Shown here: positions 26,853-36,655 of the stretch, piece after piece | Layout of the letters: every line of letters begins with the position of its first letter | How positions within the stretch are numbered: the stretch's first letter is position 1 | Assembly (NCBI RefSeq): GCF_002007205.1 | Contig: NZ_LAZS01000005.1 | Location: 868,001 to 932,000, forward strand | Direction: 5' to 3' | Origin: Ensifer adhaerens | Lineage (GTDB): Bacteria > Pseudomonadota > Alphaproteobacteria > Rhizobiales > Rhizobiaceae | Length of the DNA: 64,000 nt | Notes under the pieces: generated by a model | What the model was told of the DNA's origin: nothing | Seen by the model: only the letters and a program-made list of their open reading frames with translations | Databases searched by the model: none | Position numbers and translations under genes: made by a program

Positions 26853-28829
26853 ATGGCACTTCGTTCCCGTATGCGCGATTGGCTTCTTGCCAACGATCCG
26901 GCCTTCTCCCGCCTGCGGCAGGCCTCGCGCATCACCGCGACCATCGTCGTTTCCATCCTGCTGCTGATGGCGTTTCATTACCTCGTCGCACCGCTGCCGC
27001 CGGCCGCCTTCGGGCTTGCGGCGTCGCTGTCGATCGAAGGGGGACTGGCGGTGCGCGATCGCACCATTGCCGGCCAGCGGCTCACCCGCATCATCGCGGT
27101 CCTCGTCGGCGTTTCGATGGTCGGGCTTGCTTCGGTTCTCGAGAATCACCGCTACGTTTCCGACGTCGTCTTCCTGCTGATCATCTTTCTCGCGGTCTAT
27201 GGCCGCTCCTTCGGCCCCCGAGGTTTTGCCGTCGGCATGTTCGCCTTCATGTCCTATTTCACTGGCGCCTATCTGAGGCCAACGCTCGACCAGTTGCCGG
27301 CCCTGTTCTTCGGGGCGGCGGTCTCGGCCACCGTCGCGCATCTCGTCCGCACGCGGCTGTTGCCGGATGATCGCTATCGCGACCTCCTGCGCGCAACCGC
27401 AAGCGTGCAGCGTCGCGTCGACCAGATGCTGCTGCAACTGGCGGAGATCGCCCGCAAGCCCGTTCTGTCACCGGCCGATCGTCGTCAGCTGCATGCGGCC
27501 GAAGAGCGGCTGAAGGAAGCGGTGCTGATGGCGGAAAGCTTCATTCCGACGGAAAACCGGCGGCCGGAACCGCAGCCCGGCCTTACGACCTCCGACCTCG
27601 TCATCAACCTCTTCGACCTGCATCTTGCGGCCGAAAGCGTGATGGTCGTCAGCTTCCAATCGATGCCGCCGCCGGCACTGGTGGAGGCGATGGTGGCGCG
27701 CGACGGCGAGCGGATCGACGCGGAGATCGCGCGGCTCGGCGATGCCGCTCCGCGCCGCGAAGAAACGGTGAAGGCGCTGCTCTGGCTGCGCAACGTCCGG
27801 CAAAGGCTCGCCCGAAGGCTTGCAAAGCTGACGCCGGCCGATCTGGAAGAGCCGCCACTGCACTTGAGCGGCGTTGCCGCCCGCTGGAGGCCGTCGCTGA
27901 ACGATCCCGCCTTAAAGGCGGCGATCCAGATCACGCTCGCTTCGGGCATCGCCATGGTGTTCGGGTTGATGCTGTCGCGGGAGCGTTGGTTCTGGGCGGT
28001 GCTTGCGGCGTTTCTCGTCTTCACCAACACGCGCTCGCGCGGCGATACGGCGGTCAAGGCGCTGCAGCGCTCGGCCGGCACCCTGTTTGGCATTGTGGTC
28101 GGTATCATCGTCGGCACGCTGGTAGCCGGCAATATCTACCTGGTGCTGCCGCTCAGCGCACTTTGCGTCTTTCTCGCCTTCTATTTCCTCGCCGTCTCCT
28201 ATGCGACGATGACCTTCTTCATCTCCGTCGTTCTGTCGCTGGTCTATAGCCTGATGGGCGTGCTGAGCCCGCATCTGCTGCAACTGCGCCTGGAGGAAAC
28301 CATGATCGGCTCGATCGCCGGTGCTGCGGTCGCCTTCGTCGTGTTTCCGACGCGCACCCGCACGACGCTCGATGCCGCCGTCGCAACCTGGTGCGACGAA
28401 CTCAAGGGCCTGCTGCAGGCGGCGCGGGACGGGGCATCGGGTCTGGTGCTCATTACCCGCTCGCAGGCGCTCGACCGCGCCTATCGTGACCTAGCCGCCG
28501 CCGCAAAGCCGCTCGGGCTTCCCTGGCAGTTGGTGACGCGTCCCGGTCATGTGCGCCAGGCGCTGGCGATCTTCATGGCCTGCACCTACTGGGCACGGGT
28601 TTTCGCGCGGCGTGTCGGCACGGATGCGGCGCTGGAAGGAACCGATTTCAAGGCGGACATCGACGCCAATCTCGCGCTCGTCCAGACGGTGCGTGACAAG
28701 GCGTCGGCCTACTTCTACGAGGTCGGCCGCATCGGTGCGCCGGTCGATCGCCATCTGCCGATCTCGAAGGACGATGCCGAGCTGGGTCTGGAGATGATCG
28801 GGGTGTCGCTCAACCGCCTTCATTTGTAG
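26853..28829 (+). CDS. FUSC-family inner-membrane transporter
   Basis: 658 residues from the ATG at 26853, preceded by AAAGG; an upstream ATG at 26787 lacks a ribosome site. Two hydrophobic blocks of several helices each (about 30-165 and 355-490) are separated by a soluble, charged, helical region, the duplicated layout of fusaric acid resistance/AaeB-like exporters. The motif FLVFTNTRSRGDTAVKALQRSAGTLFG (in its two halves) is typical of the FUSC domain. It probably exports aromatic acids or related compounds; no membrane-fusion partner is adjacent. Confidence 0.85.
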   Translation: MALRSRMRDWLLANDPAFSRLRQASRITATIVVSILLLMAFHYLVAPLPPAAFGLAASLSIEGGLAVRDRTIAGQRLTRIIAVLVGVSMVGLASVLENHRYVSDVVFLLIIFLAVYGRSFGPRGFAVGMFAFMSYFTGAYLRPTLDQLPALFFGAAVSATVAHLVRTRLLPDDRYRDLLRATASVQRRVDQMLLQLAEIARKPVLSPADRRQLHAAEERLKEAVLMAESFIPTENRRPEPQPGLTTSDLVINLFDLHLAAESVMVVSFQSMPPPALVEAMVARDGERIDAEIARLGDAAPRREETVKALLWLRNVRQRLARRLAKLTPADLEEPPLHLSGVAARWRPSLNDPALKAAIQITLASGIAMVFGLMLSRERWFWAVLAAFLVFTNTRSRGDTAVKALQRSAGTLFGIVVGIIVGTLVAGNIYLVLPLSALCVFLAFYFLAVSYATMTFFISVVLSLVYSLMGVLSPHLLQLRLEETMIGSIAGAAVAFVVFPTRTRTTLDAAVATWCDELKGLLQAARDGASGLVLITRSQALDRAYRDLAAAAKPLGLPWQLVTRPGHVRQALAIFMACTYWARVFARRVGTDAALEGTDFKADIDANLALVQTVRDKASAYFYEVGRIGAPVDRHLPISKDDAELGLEMIGVSLNRLHL

Positions 28830-28893
28830 TGGACTTTAATTTCTGCCGCATTTGTGCAAGGGAAGCGCCGAACGAAAGGCGAAGGCTAAGGAA

Positions 28894-29739
28894 ATGGCAG
28901 GTACGAACAGCGAGCGCGAACTTCTGGCGGAAGGACCGGCGATCATTCTCGCCTATCCGCAGCTCGGCGAAAACATCGGCATGGTGGCCCGCGCGATGGC
29001 CAATTTCGGGCTGGCGGAGTTGAGGCTTGTCAATCCGCGTGATGGTTGGCCGAGCGAGAAGGCACGCTCCGCCGCAAGCCGCGCCGACCACGTGATCGAC
29101 GCTGCCAAGCTCTATGGCACGGTCGAGGAGGCGATCGCCGACCTCAACTTCGTCTATGCGACAACGGCGCGCGACCGCGATGGCTACAAGCCGGTGCGTT
29201 CGCCGATCGTCGCGGCGCGCACGCTGCGCCAGCGGTTCCAGACCGGCGAGAAGACGGGCATCCTCTTCGGGCGCGAGCGCACCGGCCTCACCAATGATGA
29301 AGTGGCGCTTGCCGACGAGATCGTGACCTTTCCGGTCAATCCGGCTTTCGCCTCGCTCAATCTCGCGCAGGCCGTGCTGCTGATGTCCTATGAGTGGCTG
29401 AAGACCGGCATGGAGTCTGAGGATCAGACCTCGTTCCAGGCGATCGAGCAGCGGCCGGCGACGAAGGAACACCTGCAGGGTCTGTTCGAGCATGTCGAGG
29501 AAGCACTCGATGCGCGCAACTACTTCCGTTCCGCCGACAAAAAGCCGAAATTGGTCGAGAACCTGCGCGCGGTTCTGACCAGACCGTCCTTTACCGAATC
29601 CGAAATCCAGGTGCTGCGCGGCGTCATTTCTTCGCTCGACCGGTTCACGCGGGAAAACCCGCGCGGCTCCGGCGCTCCAAGTGAGCACAGCAGGGGTGAA
29701 CACAGCAGGAAAGCGCGAGACAAAGGTGACAGCGAGTGA
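28894..29739 (+). CDS. SPOUT-family RNA 2'-O-methyltransferase, TrmJ-like
   Basis: 281 residues from the ATG at 28894, which fits the conserved N-terminus; a longer reading from 28852 adds a lysine-rich run without support. The SpoU/TrmH signatures are [33 protein letters not shown] and [20 protein letters not shown], which form the knotted SAM site. A C-terminal helical extension resembles TrmJ, which 2'-O-methylates position 32 of tRNA. Its 3' end overlaps the probable murI start by 14 bp, so the two genes are co-transcribed. Confidence 0.88.
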   Translation: MAGTNSERELLAEGPAIILAYPQLGENIGMVARAMANFGLAELRLVNPRDGWPSEKARSAASRADHVIDAAKLYGTVEEAIADLNFVYATTARDRDGYKPVRSPIVAARTLRQRFQTGEKTGILFGRERTGLTNDEVALADEIVTFPVNPAFASLNLAQAVLLMSYEWLKTGMESEDQTSFQAIEQRPATKEHLQGLFEHVEEALDARNYFRSADKKPKLVENLRAVLTRPSFTESEIQVLRGVISSLDRFTRENPRGSGAPSEHSRGEHSRKARDKGDSE

Positions 29740-30571
29740 ACTGAAACCCATCCTCGTCTTCGACAGCGGCATCGGCGGTCTGACCGTGCTGCGCGAGGCG
29801 AGGGTGCTGATGCCCGAGCGGCACTTCATTTACGTCGCCGACGATGCCGGCTTTCCCTATGGCGGCTGGGAAGAAGCGGCGCTGAAGGAGAGGGTGATCG
29901 AACTCTTCGGCCGGCTGCTGTCCGAGCACGATCCGGAAATCTGCGTGATCGCCTGCAACACCGCCTTCACGCTGGTCGGCGCCGATCTGCGCGCAGCCTA
30001 TCCTGAGATGACCTTCGTCGGCACGGTGCCGGCGATCAAGCCCGCGGCTGAGCGGACACGTTCAGGGCTGGTTTCGGTTCTGGCGACGCCTGGCACGGTC
30101 AAGCGCGCCTATACGCGCGATCTCATTCAGTCCTTCGCCAGCCAGTGCCACGTGCGGCTCGTCGGCTCGGAGAACCTTGCCAAGATGGCTGAGGCCTATA
30201 TTCGCGGCGAGAAGCTGGACGACGAGACCGTTCTGGCCGAGATCGCCCCATGCTTCGTCGAGATGGACGGCAGGAAGACCGACATCGTCGTGCTCGCCTG
30301 CACGCATTATCCCTTCATGGCCAACGTCTTTCGCCGGCTGGCGCCCTGGCCGGTCGATTGGCTGGATCCGGCCGAAGCGATCGCCCGGCGGGCGCGCTCG
30401 CTGGTGCCGTTGCCAAACGGTTTCGAGCCGTTGAACGGTCAGGACCCGGCGGTCTTCACGTCAGGCAAACCGGATTTTGCCACGCGCCGGCTCATGCAGG
30501 GCTTCGGACTGACCGTAACAGCAAATGCCGCTGCTGATGGGCGCGTCGGACAGGCGGAAGCGATCGGCTAG
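29726..30571 (+). CDS. murI: Glutamate racemase
   Basis: 281 residues if the GTG at 29726 is used, giving [17 protein letters not shown] at the N-terminus as in relatives. Earlier in-frame GTG codons at 29681 and 29696 would add 15 or 10 residues; no site has a strong ribosome signal. It makes D-glutamate for peptidoglycan. Catalytic cysteines are Cys77 (VIACNTA) and Cys192 (LACTHYP), with Asp13-Ser14 near the N-terminus. Its stop codon overlaps the end of a convergent small gene by four bases. Confidence 0.92.
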   Translation: MTASELKPILVFDSGIGGLTVLREARVLMPERHFIYVADDAGFPYGGWEEAALKERVIELFGRLLSEHDPEICVIACNTAFTLVGADLRAAYPEMTFVGTVPAIKPAAERTRSGLVSVLATPGTVKRAYTRDLIQSFASQCHVRLVGSENLAKMAEAYIRGEKLDDETVLAEIAPCFVEMDGRKTDIVVLACTHYPFMANVFRRLAPWPVDWLDPAEAIARRARSLVPLPNGFEPLNGQDPAVFTSGKPDFATRRLMQGFGLTVTANAAADGRVGQAEAIG

Positions 30572-30753
30572 AAGAGGATCGCCAATAATATGGCGATCAG
30601 GGAAACCAAGGCGCAAGCGAGCAGGAAGTTCTTGTTGCCGGCATTCGCAGCTTGCGCCTTTGAGATGACGGGTTGCCCTTCCTTGTAAGCATCGCGCATG
30701 CGCTGATCGAGATTGTGCATCTCCAGCTGCCGTTCGATTTCGCTCTGACTCAT
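30568..30753 (-). CDS. Small C-terminally anchored membrane protein
   Basis: 61 residues from the ATG at 30753, preceded by AGGG. A polar helical part ([20 protein letters not shown]) is followed by one hydrophobic segment at the C-terminus ([19 protein letters not shown]), so it is probably tail-anchored. The frame continues upstream to 30984 but that extension is arginine-rich and looks non-coding. The stop (CTAG shared with murI) makes the two genes convergent and overlapping. Family not recognised. Confidence 0.6.
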   Translation of the reverse strand: MSQSEIERQLEMHNLDQRMRDAYKEGQPVISKAQAANAGNKNFLLACALVSLIAILLAILF

Positions 30754-31092
30754 TGCTGACCCTGGTAAATCGCTGCCCTTCCGCTTCATATGGGGACGAG
30801 TGCGCTCGCAAAAGTCAGCATGCCCAAGAATTTCAACTCTATCCTGCAACGAACGGCGTGCGGTTTGCTCTCCACGATTCGCCGCCGCGTATTCCCTGTG
30901 GGTTTTCTCAGGCGGCGCCACGCTTTCCGGGAAAACCGTGTTAGGTGAAGCCCGAATGGCGGTCTCCGCGCGATCGCGAATCATCTAAAGCATTGAACAG
31001 CTACGCACCGGTCCTGCAACCGGAAGAGCGTGAAAACGTAAAGATAGGGTGGTTCCTCGTCATCAGGGCCGCTCTCGCACGAAGAGGTGGAC
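30754..31092. other. Divergent intergenic region before the HerA-like gene
   Basis: This 339-bp gap lies between the small membrane-protein gene and the ATPase gene. No strong hairpin, operator or promoter stood out, and none of the open frames looks like a gene. Confidence 0.4.
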
Positions 31093-32610
31093 ATGAAGGT
31101 CGGCATCGACATGGGAGCGACGTCCGAAGGGACATCGGCCTCGCTCGATATCGAGGAGCTTCTGGCCACCCGTCTTCTGGTGCAGGGCAATTCCGGTTCG
31201 GGCAAGTCGCACCTGTTGCGGCGACTGCTGGAGCAATCGGCGCCCTGGGTGCAGCAGTGCATCATCGATCCCGAGGGGGATTTCGTCACGCTTGCCGACA
31301 AGTTCGGCCATGTGGTTGTCGAGGGTGAACGGACCGATGCGGAACTGATCGGGATTGCCAATCGCATCCGCCAGCACCGCGTTTCCTGCGTGCTGTCGCT
31401 CGAAGGCCTCGATATCGAGCAGCAGATGCGCAATGCCGGCGTGTTCCTGAACGCCATGTTCGATGCGGACCGCGAATTCTGGTACCCGGTTCTCGTCGTC
31501 GTCGACGAAGCGCAGATGTTTGCGCCGTCGGTCGCCGGCGACGTCACCGAAGAGGTGCGCAAGATTTCGCTCGGCGCCATGACCAACCTCATGTGCCGCG
31601 GTCGTAAGCGCGGCCTTGCCGGGGTGATCGCGACGCAGCGGCTGGCGAAGCTTGCCAAGAACGTGGCGGCCGAAGCCTCAAACTTCCTGATGGGCCGCAC
31701 CTTCCTCGACATCGACATGCTGCGCGCTGCCGATCTGCTCGGCATGGACAGGCGCACCGCGGAAATGTTCCGCGACCTGAAGCGCGGTTCCTTCGTGGCG
31801 CTTGGCCCGGCGCTGTCGCGCCGGCCGCTCAAGGTGACGATCGGCACGGTCGAGACCTCGGCCCGCTCGACGAGCCCAAAGCTGATGCCGCTGCCCGAGG
31901 CGCCGCAGGATGTCGAAGACCTGATCTTCACGCCGGATCCGGACGAGCTGACCCGGCCGATCATGCGGCGCGCCGTCGCGCCGCCGCGCCCGACGACCGA
32001 CATCCTCGCCGAACTGTCGCGTCCTCGACCCGAAGCGGCCGCGCCGGTCGAGGCAAGGCCGGCGCAGCCGGAGCTGTCAGCCGAGGAGAAGGAGAGCCTG
32101 CTCGACAGCGTCTTTGCGGAAATCCTGAGCAATCCGGAGGCGGCCTTCCGCCCCGACGCGGAACTGTTTCAGGATTTCCTGGTGCGATGCCGTATTCGCC
32201 GGCTGCCGTCCGGTGCAGCGCTGTCGCTCAGCGCCTTCCGCCGCAAGATGGCGGTCGCACGCTCAGGCATCGACGCGGAGACCGCTGCAACGGAAACCTG
32301 GGCGCAGGCCTTGCGGCTTGCCGACCGCGTTACCGAGGATCTTCAGGCCGTGTTCCTGATGATGGCGCAGGCCGCCGTCCGTGGCCTGCCGTGTCCTTCA
32401 GACGCCATGATCGCGCGCGCCTATGGCACCCATTCCGCAAGACGGGCCCGTCGTCTGCTTGGTTACTTCGAGGAGCATGGGCTGATCGTCATCCATGCCG
32501 ACTTCGCTGGAAAACGCATCGTTGCCTTCCCGGATCTCGGCAGTGAAACTGCTCCGGGTGATGCCAACGGGCCCGATGTGATGGATCCGTCCGCCGCTGC
32601 GGCGGAGTGA
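31093..32610 (+). CDS. HerA-like P-loop ATPase (DUF87-type)
   Basis: 505 residues from the ATG at 31093 (AAGAGG upstream). The P-loop is QGNSGSGKSH (31-40) and Walker B is VLVVVDEAQMF (133-143). A sensor/arginine region lies at MCRGRKRGLAGVIATQR. This is the FtsK/HerA-type motor layout of COG0433. Residues 250-320 are a proline-rich linker and the C-terminal part is helical with a winged-helix-like end. HerA relatives pump DNA in end resection or defence, but no NurA nuclease is next to it. Role uncertain. Confidence 0.8.
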   Translation: MKVGIDMGATSEGTSASLDIEELLATRLLVQGNSGSGKSHLLRRLLEQSAPWVQQCIIDPEGDFVTLADKFGHVVVEGERTDAELIGIANRIRQHRVSCVLSLEGLDIEQQMRNAGVFLNAMFDADREFWYPVLVVVDEAQMFAPSVAGDVTEEVRKISLGAMTNLMCRGRKRGLAGVIATQRLAKLAKNVAAEASNFLMGRTFLDIDMLRAADLLGMDRRTAEMFRDLKRGSFVALGPALSRRPLKVTIGTVETSARSTSPKLMPLPEAPQDVEDLIFTPDPDELTRPIMRRAVAPPRPTTDILAELSRPRPEAAAPVEARPAQPELSAEEKESLLDSVFAEILSNPEAAFRPDAELFQDFLVRCRIRRLPSGAALSLSAFRRKMAVARSGIDAETAATETWAQALRLADRVTEDLQAVFLMMAQAAVRGLPCPSDAMIARAYGTHSARRARRLLGYFEEHGLIVIHADFAGKRIVAFPDLGSETAPGDANGPDVMDPSAAAAE

Positions 32611-32690
32611 GCTGGCCTCCGCCGGCTTTGATTTCGGTCTTTCCATGACGAAACGGCGCATTCGTGCGATGGGGTCTGTCGTCCTCTGTT

Positions 32691-33026
32691 TCAGACCCAC
32701 TCTTGAATGACGTGATCCGACGCGTGGATGCAGGTCATCTCCAGCCGGGCTGTGCCCGAGTTGACGAAACGGTGCGGCGTTCCGGGATCGACGACGATGA
32801 TATCGCCTGCCTTGCCGATCAGCGTTTGCTCGCCGACCGTGAATTCCGCCTCGCCGGAATGGATAAGCCAGGTCTCCGGGTAGGGATGAACGTGCAGCGC
32901 CGGCCCCTGGCCAGGCTCCGCATCCATCAGGAAGAGCGAAATCGGCGTGCCATATTGCCCGCCTTCGAACAGGATCGTCCGCTTGGGGCTCGGCTTCTGC
33001 GCGCTACGCGGTATGACATGAAACAT
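32691..33026 (-). CDS. Single-domain cupin protein
   Basis: 111 residues from the ATG at 33026 with GGAGG five bases before it. The cupin metal motifs are LHVHPYPETWLIHSGEAEF (His-x-His ... Glu) and PHRFVNSGTARLEM. Such small cupins bind a metal and act as isomerases, dioxygenases or sensors; the substrate is unknown. It is divergent from a MarR regulator with twin palindromes between them, so it is probably that regulator's target. Confidence 0.85.
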   Translation of the reverse strand: MFHVIPRSAQKPSPKRTILFEGGQYGTPISLFLMDAEPGQGPALHVHPYPETWLIHSGEAEFTVGEQTLIGKAGDIIVVDPGTPHRFVNSGTARLEMTCIHASDHVIQEWV

Positions 33027-33065
33027 GCTCGCCTCCATCGGCTTGGCTGGCCGGTTGCAATGAGT

Positions 33066-33112
33066 TATCTTCACGAGAAGATAATATCCAAAACTATCTT
33101 CTCGTCAAGATA
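33066..33112. promoter_or_regulatory. Twin 18-bp palindromic operators between cupin and MarR genes
   Basis: TATCTTCACGAGAAGATA (33066-33083) and TATCTTCTCGTCAAGATA (33095-33112) each have TATCTT/AAGATA arms. One is the reverse complement of the other except at one base. Centres are 29 bp apart. They fill the 111-bp divergent promoter region, consistent with MarR dimers controlling both genes. Confidence 0.8.
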
Positions 33113-33137
33113 TATTGACCGATACCGAGGTGAAGCG

Positions 33138-33665
33138 ATGCCGAACGAGAACGAGGCGAGGGACCATGTCGACCGGCTGCAGGCGCAGTGGGCGGCCGAA
33201 CTGCCTGATCTGAATACCGAGCCGATGACGATCCTCGGGCGGGCCTATCGCCTTTCCAATTTGGTGCGCCCGTCGATCGAGGAGACCTTCGCTTCCTTCG
33301 GCCTCGACCGCGGCGAGTTCGACGTGATCTCGACGCTCCGACGATCCGGACCGCCTTACCGGCTGACGCCGACAGACCTCTATACGCTGCTTATGATCTC
33401 GTCGGGCGGGCTGACCCACCGGCTCGATCGGCTGCAGAAGGCAGGGCTGATCGTGCGTGAGCGCTCGGCGTCGGACGGCCGCAGCAGCGTCGTCGGATTG
33501 ACCGAGAAGGGAATAGCGCTTGCTGAAACGGCGATTCGCGCGGATATGAAAAGCGAGGCGCAATACCTGGAGAGCCTGAGCAAGGAGGACCGCGCCGCAC
33601 TGGCAGGGCTGCTCCGCAAACTGCTGGTCTCGCTGGAGAGGGTCGAGGTCGTTGATCCGGCCTGA
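33138..33665 (+). CDS. MarR-family transcriptional regulator
   Basis: 175 residues from the ATG at 33138 (CGAGG upstream); the frame remains open much further upstream across the cupin gene, which is excluded. A winged helix is seen in LTPTDLYTLLMISSGGLTHRLDRLQKAGLIVRERS followed by the wing DGRSSVVGLTEKG, flanked by dimerisation helices. The ligand is unknown; in this family it is often a phenolic compound. It probably represses itself and the divergent cupin through the twin operators. Confidence 0.92.
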   Translation: MPNENEARDHVDRLQAQWAAELPDLNTEPMTILGRAYRLSNLVRPSIEETFASFGLDRGEFDVISTLRRSGPPYRLTPTDLYTLLMISSGGLTHRLDRLQKAGLIVRERSASDGRSSVVGLTEKGIALAETAIRADMKSEAQYLESLSKEDRAALAGLLRKLLVSLERVEVVDPA

Positions 33666-33691
33666 GCCGATGCCGATTGTCACGATTTCGT

Positions 33692-33720
33692 TTGACAACA
33701 GGGGCCGGACCCACTAAAGC
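33692..33720 (+). promoter_or_regulatory. Probable rpsD promoter
   Basis: A perfect TTGACA at 33692-33697 is followed after 17 bases by TAAAGC at 33715-33720. It gives a leader of about 167 bases before rpsD. The -10 is weak, so the assignment is tentative. Confidence 0.4.
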
Positions 33721-33893
33721 CGCCCCAACGCCGGGCAGAAATGTCCGGTGTTTCATTTGACATGTCCCGTGGCTTCTCCGTCTGCGTGATCGTGAGAAAC
33801 CTGTCAGAACCTTAGAAAATGGGTTCAGAGGAGGGCGTGTTTCCTTGATCCGGTTTGGAAACAGGCCGGTGTAACTGTTTGAAAGGAAATGCG

Positions 33894-34511
33894 ATGAGCA
33901 AGCGCGAATCGTCCAAGTACAAAATTGACCGCCGTATGGGCGAAAACATCTGGGGCCGTCCGAAGTCCCCGGTAAACCGCCGCGAATACGGCCCGGGCCA
34001 GCACGGCCAGCGCCGCAAGTCCAAGCTCTCGGACTTCGGTGTACAGCTGCGCGCCAAGCAGAAGCTCAAGGGCTACTACGGCGACATCCGCGAGAAGCAG
34101 TTCCGCGCGATCTTCGCTGAAGCTGCCCGCCGCAAGGGTGACACCCCGGAAAACCTGATCGGTCTGCTCGAATCGCGCCTCGACGCGATCGTCTACCGCG
34201 CCAAGTTCGTTCCGACGGTCTTTGCTGCCCGTCAGTTCGTCAACCACGGCCACGTCAAGGTCAACGGCGTCCGCGTCAACATCGGTTCCTACCGCTGCAA
34301 GCCGGGCGACGTCATCGAAGTCAAGGAAAAGTCCAAGCAGCTCGTAACCGTTCTCGAATCGGTTCAGCTCGCTGAGCGCGACGTTCCTGACTACATCGAA
34401 GCCGACCACAACAAGATGGTTGCGACCTACGTCCGCGTTCCGGTTCTCTCCGACGTGCCTTACGCCGTCGTCATGGAACCGCACCTGGTCGTCGAATTCT
34501 ACTCGCGTTAA
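33894..34511 (+). CDS. rpsD: 30S ribosomal protein S4
   Basis: 205 residues from the ATG at 33894, preceded by AAGGA. S4 binds the 5' domain of 16S rRNA and starts small-subunit assembly. [27 protein letters not shown] and the S4 RNA-binding domain ([25 protein letters not shown]) are intact. Unlike in E. coli it lies alone, not in the alpha operon. Codon use is strongly biased to C/G-ending codons as expected of a highly expressed gene. Confidence 0.98.
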   Translation: MSKRESSKYKIDRRMGENIWGRPKSPVNRREYGPGQHGQRRKSKLSDFGVQLRAKQKLKGYYGDIREKQFRAIFAEAARRKGDTPENLIGLLESRLDAIVYRAKFVPTVFAARQFVNHGHVKVNGVRVNIGSYRCKPGDVIEVKEKSKQLVTVLESVQLAERDVPDYIEADHNKMVATYVRVPVLSDVPYAVVMEPHLVVEFYSR

Positions 34512-34541
34512 TCCGGGGCTCACGCCTTGTGACGTATCGAA

Positions 34542-34568
34542 AACCGCCCGGAAACGGGCGGTTTTTTT
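34542..34568 (+). terminator. rpsD terminator
   Basis: AACCGCCCG-GAAA-CGGGCGGTT is a 9-bp stem with a GNRA tetraloop, followed by a T-run. Confidence 0.88.
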
Positions 34569-34664
34569 GTCAGTGCCGATCAGCATCCGCGCAACCGCGG
34601 ACCCCAGCGAACATGCGCCGTTTCGTCGCCTCGATCCGCAGGCGATGACCAAGAGGGAAGCCCG

Positions 34665-35612
34665 ATGCCCGAAGAGCAGAAGCCGCAGGATCTGCAGGCG
34701 ATTATCGACGACATTCATCGGGAGCTGAGCCCACGGTTCGGTCAGGGCAAGGTCGCCGACTACATTCCGCAGCTTGCCCGAGTCGACGCCAAGCATTTCG
34801 GCATGGCGATCGTCACCACCGACGGCAAGATTTTTCGCGTCGGCGATGCCGAAGTGCCGTTTTCCATCCAGAGCGTCTCGAAGGTCTTCACGCTGACGCT
34901 GGCACTCGGCAAGCACGGCGAGAACATCTGGCACCGGGTCGGTCGCGAGCCGTCGGGCTCGGCCTTCAACTCGATTGTTCAGCTGGAGCACGAGGGCGGC
35001 AAGCCGCGCAACCCCTTCATCAATGCCGGCGCCATCACCATCAGCGATCTGATCCTTGCCGGTCATACGCCGCGCGAACTGATTGGCGAAATCGTGCAGT
35101 TCGTCCGCTATCTCGCCGATGACGACCAGATCGTCATCGACCACGAGGTGGCGCGCTCGGAGACCGCCACCGGCTACCGCAACTTCGCGCTCGCCAATTT
35201 CATGCGCTCCTACGGCAAGCTCGACCATCCCGTCGACCACGTTCTCGGCGTCTATTTCCACCACTGCGCGCTGTCGATGACCTGCAGCCAGCTTGCCAAG
35301 GCCGGGCTGTTTCTGGCAGCCGGCGGCAGCAATCCGCTAACCGGCCACAACGTCGTCTCGCGCCAGCGGGCGCGGCGCATCAACGCGCTGATGCTGACCT
35401 GCGGCCACTATGACGGTTCGGGCGATTTTGCCTACCGCGTCGGCCTGCCGGGAAAAAGCGGCGTCGGGGGCGGCATCATGGCGGTGGCGCCCGGCAAGGC
35501 CTCGGTCGCCGTCTGGTCGCCGGGCCTCAACGAGAACGGCAATTCGCTGCTCGGGTCGCTGGCGCTCGAAATGCTTGCCGCGCGCACCGGCTGGTCGGTG
35601 TTCGGCTCCTAA
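34665..35612 (+). CDS. glsA: Glutaminase A
   Basis: 315 residues; GAGGG precedes the ATG. It hydrolyses glutamine to glutamate and ammonia. The serine-dependent beta-lactamase-like fold is shown by [16 protein letters not shown] (Ser-x-x-Lys active site), [23 protein letters not shown] and [15 protein letters not shown]. Length and blocks match the bacterial GlsA family. It stands downstream of rpsD but has its own start region. Confidence 0.95.
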   Translation: MPEEQKPQDLQAIIDDIHRELSPRFGQGKVADYIPQLARVDAKHFGMAIVTTDGKIFRVGDAEVPFSIQSVSKVFTLTLALGKHGENIWHRVGREPSGSAFNSIVQLEHEGGKPRNPFINAGAITISDLILAGHTPRELIGEIVQFVRYLADDDQIVIDHEVARSETATGYRNFALANFMRSYGKLDHPVDHVLGVYFHHCALSMTCSQLAKAGLFLAAGGSNPLTGHNVVSRQRARRINALMLTCGHYDGSGDFAYRVGLPGKSGVGGGIMAVAPGKASVAVWSPGLNENGNSLLGSLALEMLAARTGWSVFGS

Positions 35613-35770
35613 GAGGCTCAGGTTGCGAACACGTAGAGGGCCGAGTGACGCAGCCAAAGGCGGCGCGCGCAGGCCGATTTCCCTTGATCTTGTCAGCTGG
35701 ACCGGGCAAGTGCTGGCCCAAGATTTGCCGGCGCCTCTTGCGCCCGCGCCGCCCGTACAGGATCCCCGCC

Positions 35771-36655
35771 ATGGACCTTCCGTTGAGCCAGCCCCACGAT
35801 CCGGTTGAAGCCGCGTTCGATGACGTCTCTATCGATGCCGGCACGCATCCGCTTTTCGACCGCATGCCGTCTTCCGTCTCGTTCAACAAGCTGCGCAAGC
35901 GCCTGTTGCGTCAGACCCGCCAGGCGCTGGACGATTTCGGCATGCTGAAGGGCGCCAAGCGCTGGCTGATCGGTCTTTCCGGCGGCAAGGACAGCTACAG
36001 CCTGCTGGCGCTCCTGATGGACCTCAAATGGCGCGGGCTGCTGCCGGTGGAGCTCATTGCCTGCAATCTCGACCAAGGGCAGCCGAACTTTCCGAAACAT
36101 ATCCTGCCGGAATATCTGGCATCGATCGGCGTGCAGCATCGCATCGAGTACCGCGATACCTATTCGATCGTGAAGGAGAAGGTGCCGACCGGCGCGACCT
36201 ACTGCTCGCTCTGTTCGCGGCTTCGCCGCGGCAACCTCTACCGCATCGCCCGCGAAGAGGGCTGCGACGCGCTGGTGCTCGGCCATCACCGCGAGGATAT
36301 TCTCGAAACCTTCTTCATGAACTTCTTCCATGGCGGCCGGCTCGCCTCGATGCCGGCAAAGCTCCTCAACGACGAGGGCGACCTGATGCTGCTTCGTCCG
36401 CTTGCCTATGCGGCCGAGGACGATCTCGCCAAGTTCGCGGCAGCCATGGAGTTCCCGATCATCCCCTGCGATCTCTGCGGCTCGCAGGACGGCCTCGAGC
36501 GCAATGCGATGAAGGCGATGCTTGCCGATATCGAGCGGCGCATGCCGGGCCGCAAGGACACGATGCTGCGCGCGCTCGGCCACGTGAACCCGTCGCATCT
36601 GCTCGATCCCAAGCTGTTCGATTTCCAGTCCCTCACACCGGAGCCCAAAGAATGA
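35771..36655 (+). CDS. ttcA: tRNA 2-thiocytidine biosynthesis protein TtcA
   Basis: 294 residues from the ATG at 35771 (AGGA upstream); an open extension upstream is Arg/Pro-rich and unsupported. It thiolates cytidine 32 of tRNA. The PP-loop ATP site is LSGGKDSYS (69-77). The two cysteine pairs, [12 protein letters not shown] and [10 protein letters not shown], fit the Fe-S cluster and sulfur-transfer sites of TtcA. Its stop overlaps the next gene's ATG (ATGA). Confidence 0.94.
   Translation: MDLPLSQPHDPVEAAFDDVSIDAGTHPLFDRMPSSVSFNKLRKRLLRQTRQALDDFGMLKGAKRWLIGLSGGKDSYSLLALLMDLKWRGLLPVELIACNLDQGQPNFPKHILPEYLASIGVQHRIEYRDTYSIVKEKVPTGATYCSLCSRLRRGNLYRIAREEGCDALVLGHHREDILETFFMNFFHGGRLASMPAKLLNDEGDLMLLRPLAYAAEDDLAKFAAAMEFPIIPCDLCGSQDGLERNAMKAMLADIERRMPGRKDTMLRALGHVNPSHLLDPKLFDFQSLTPEPKE

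Noticed and set aside
33692-33762. A second TTGACA at 33757 as an alternative rpsD promoter
   Set aside because: No acceptable -10 lies 16-18 bases downstream (GTCTGC / TCTGCG).
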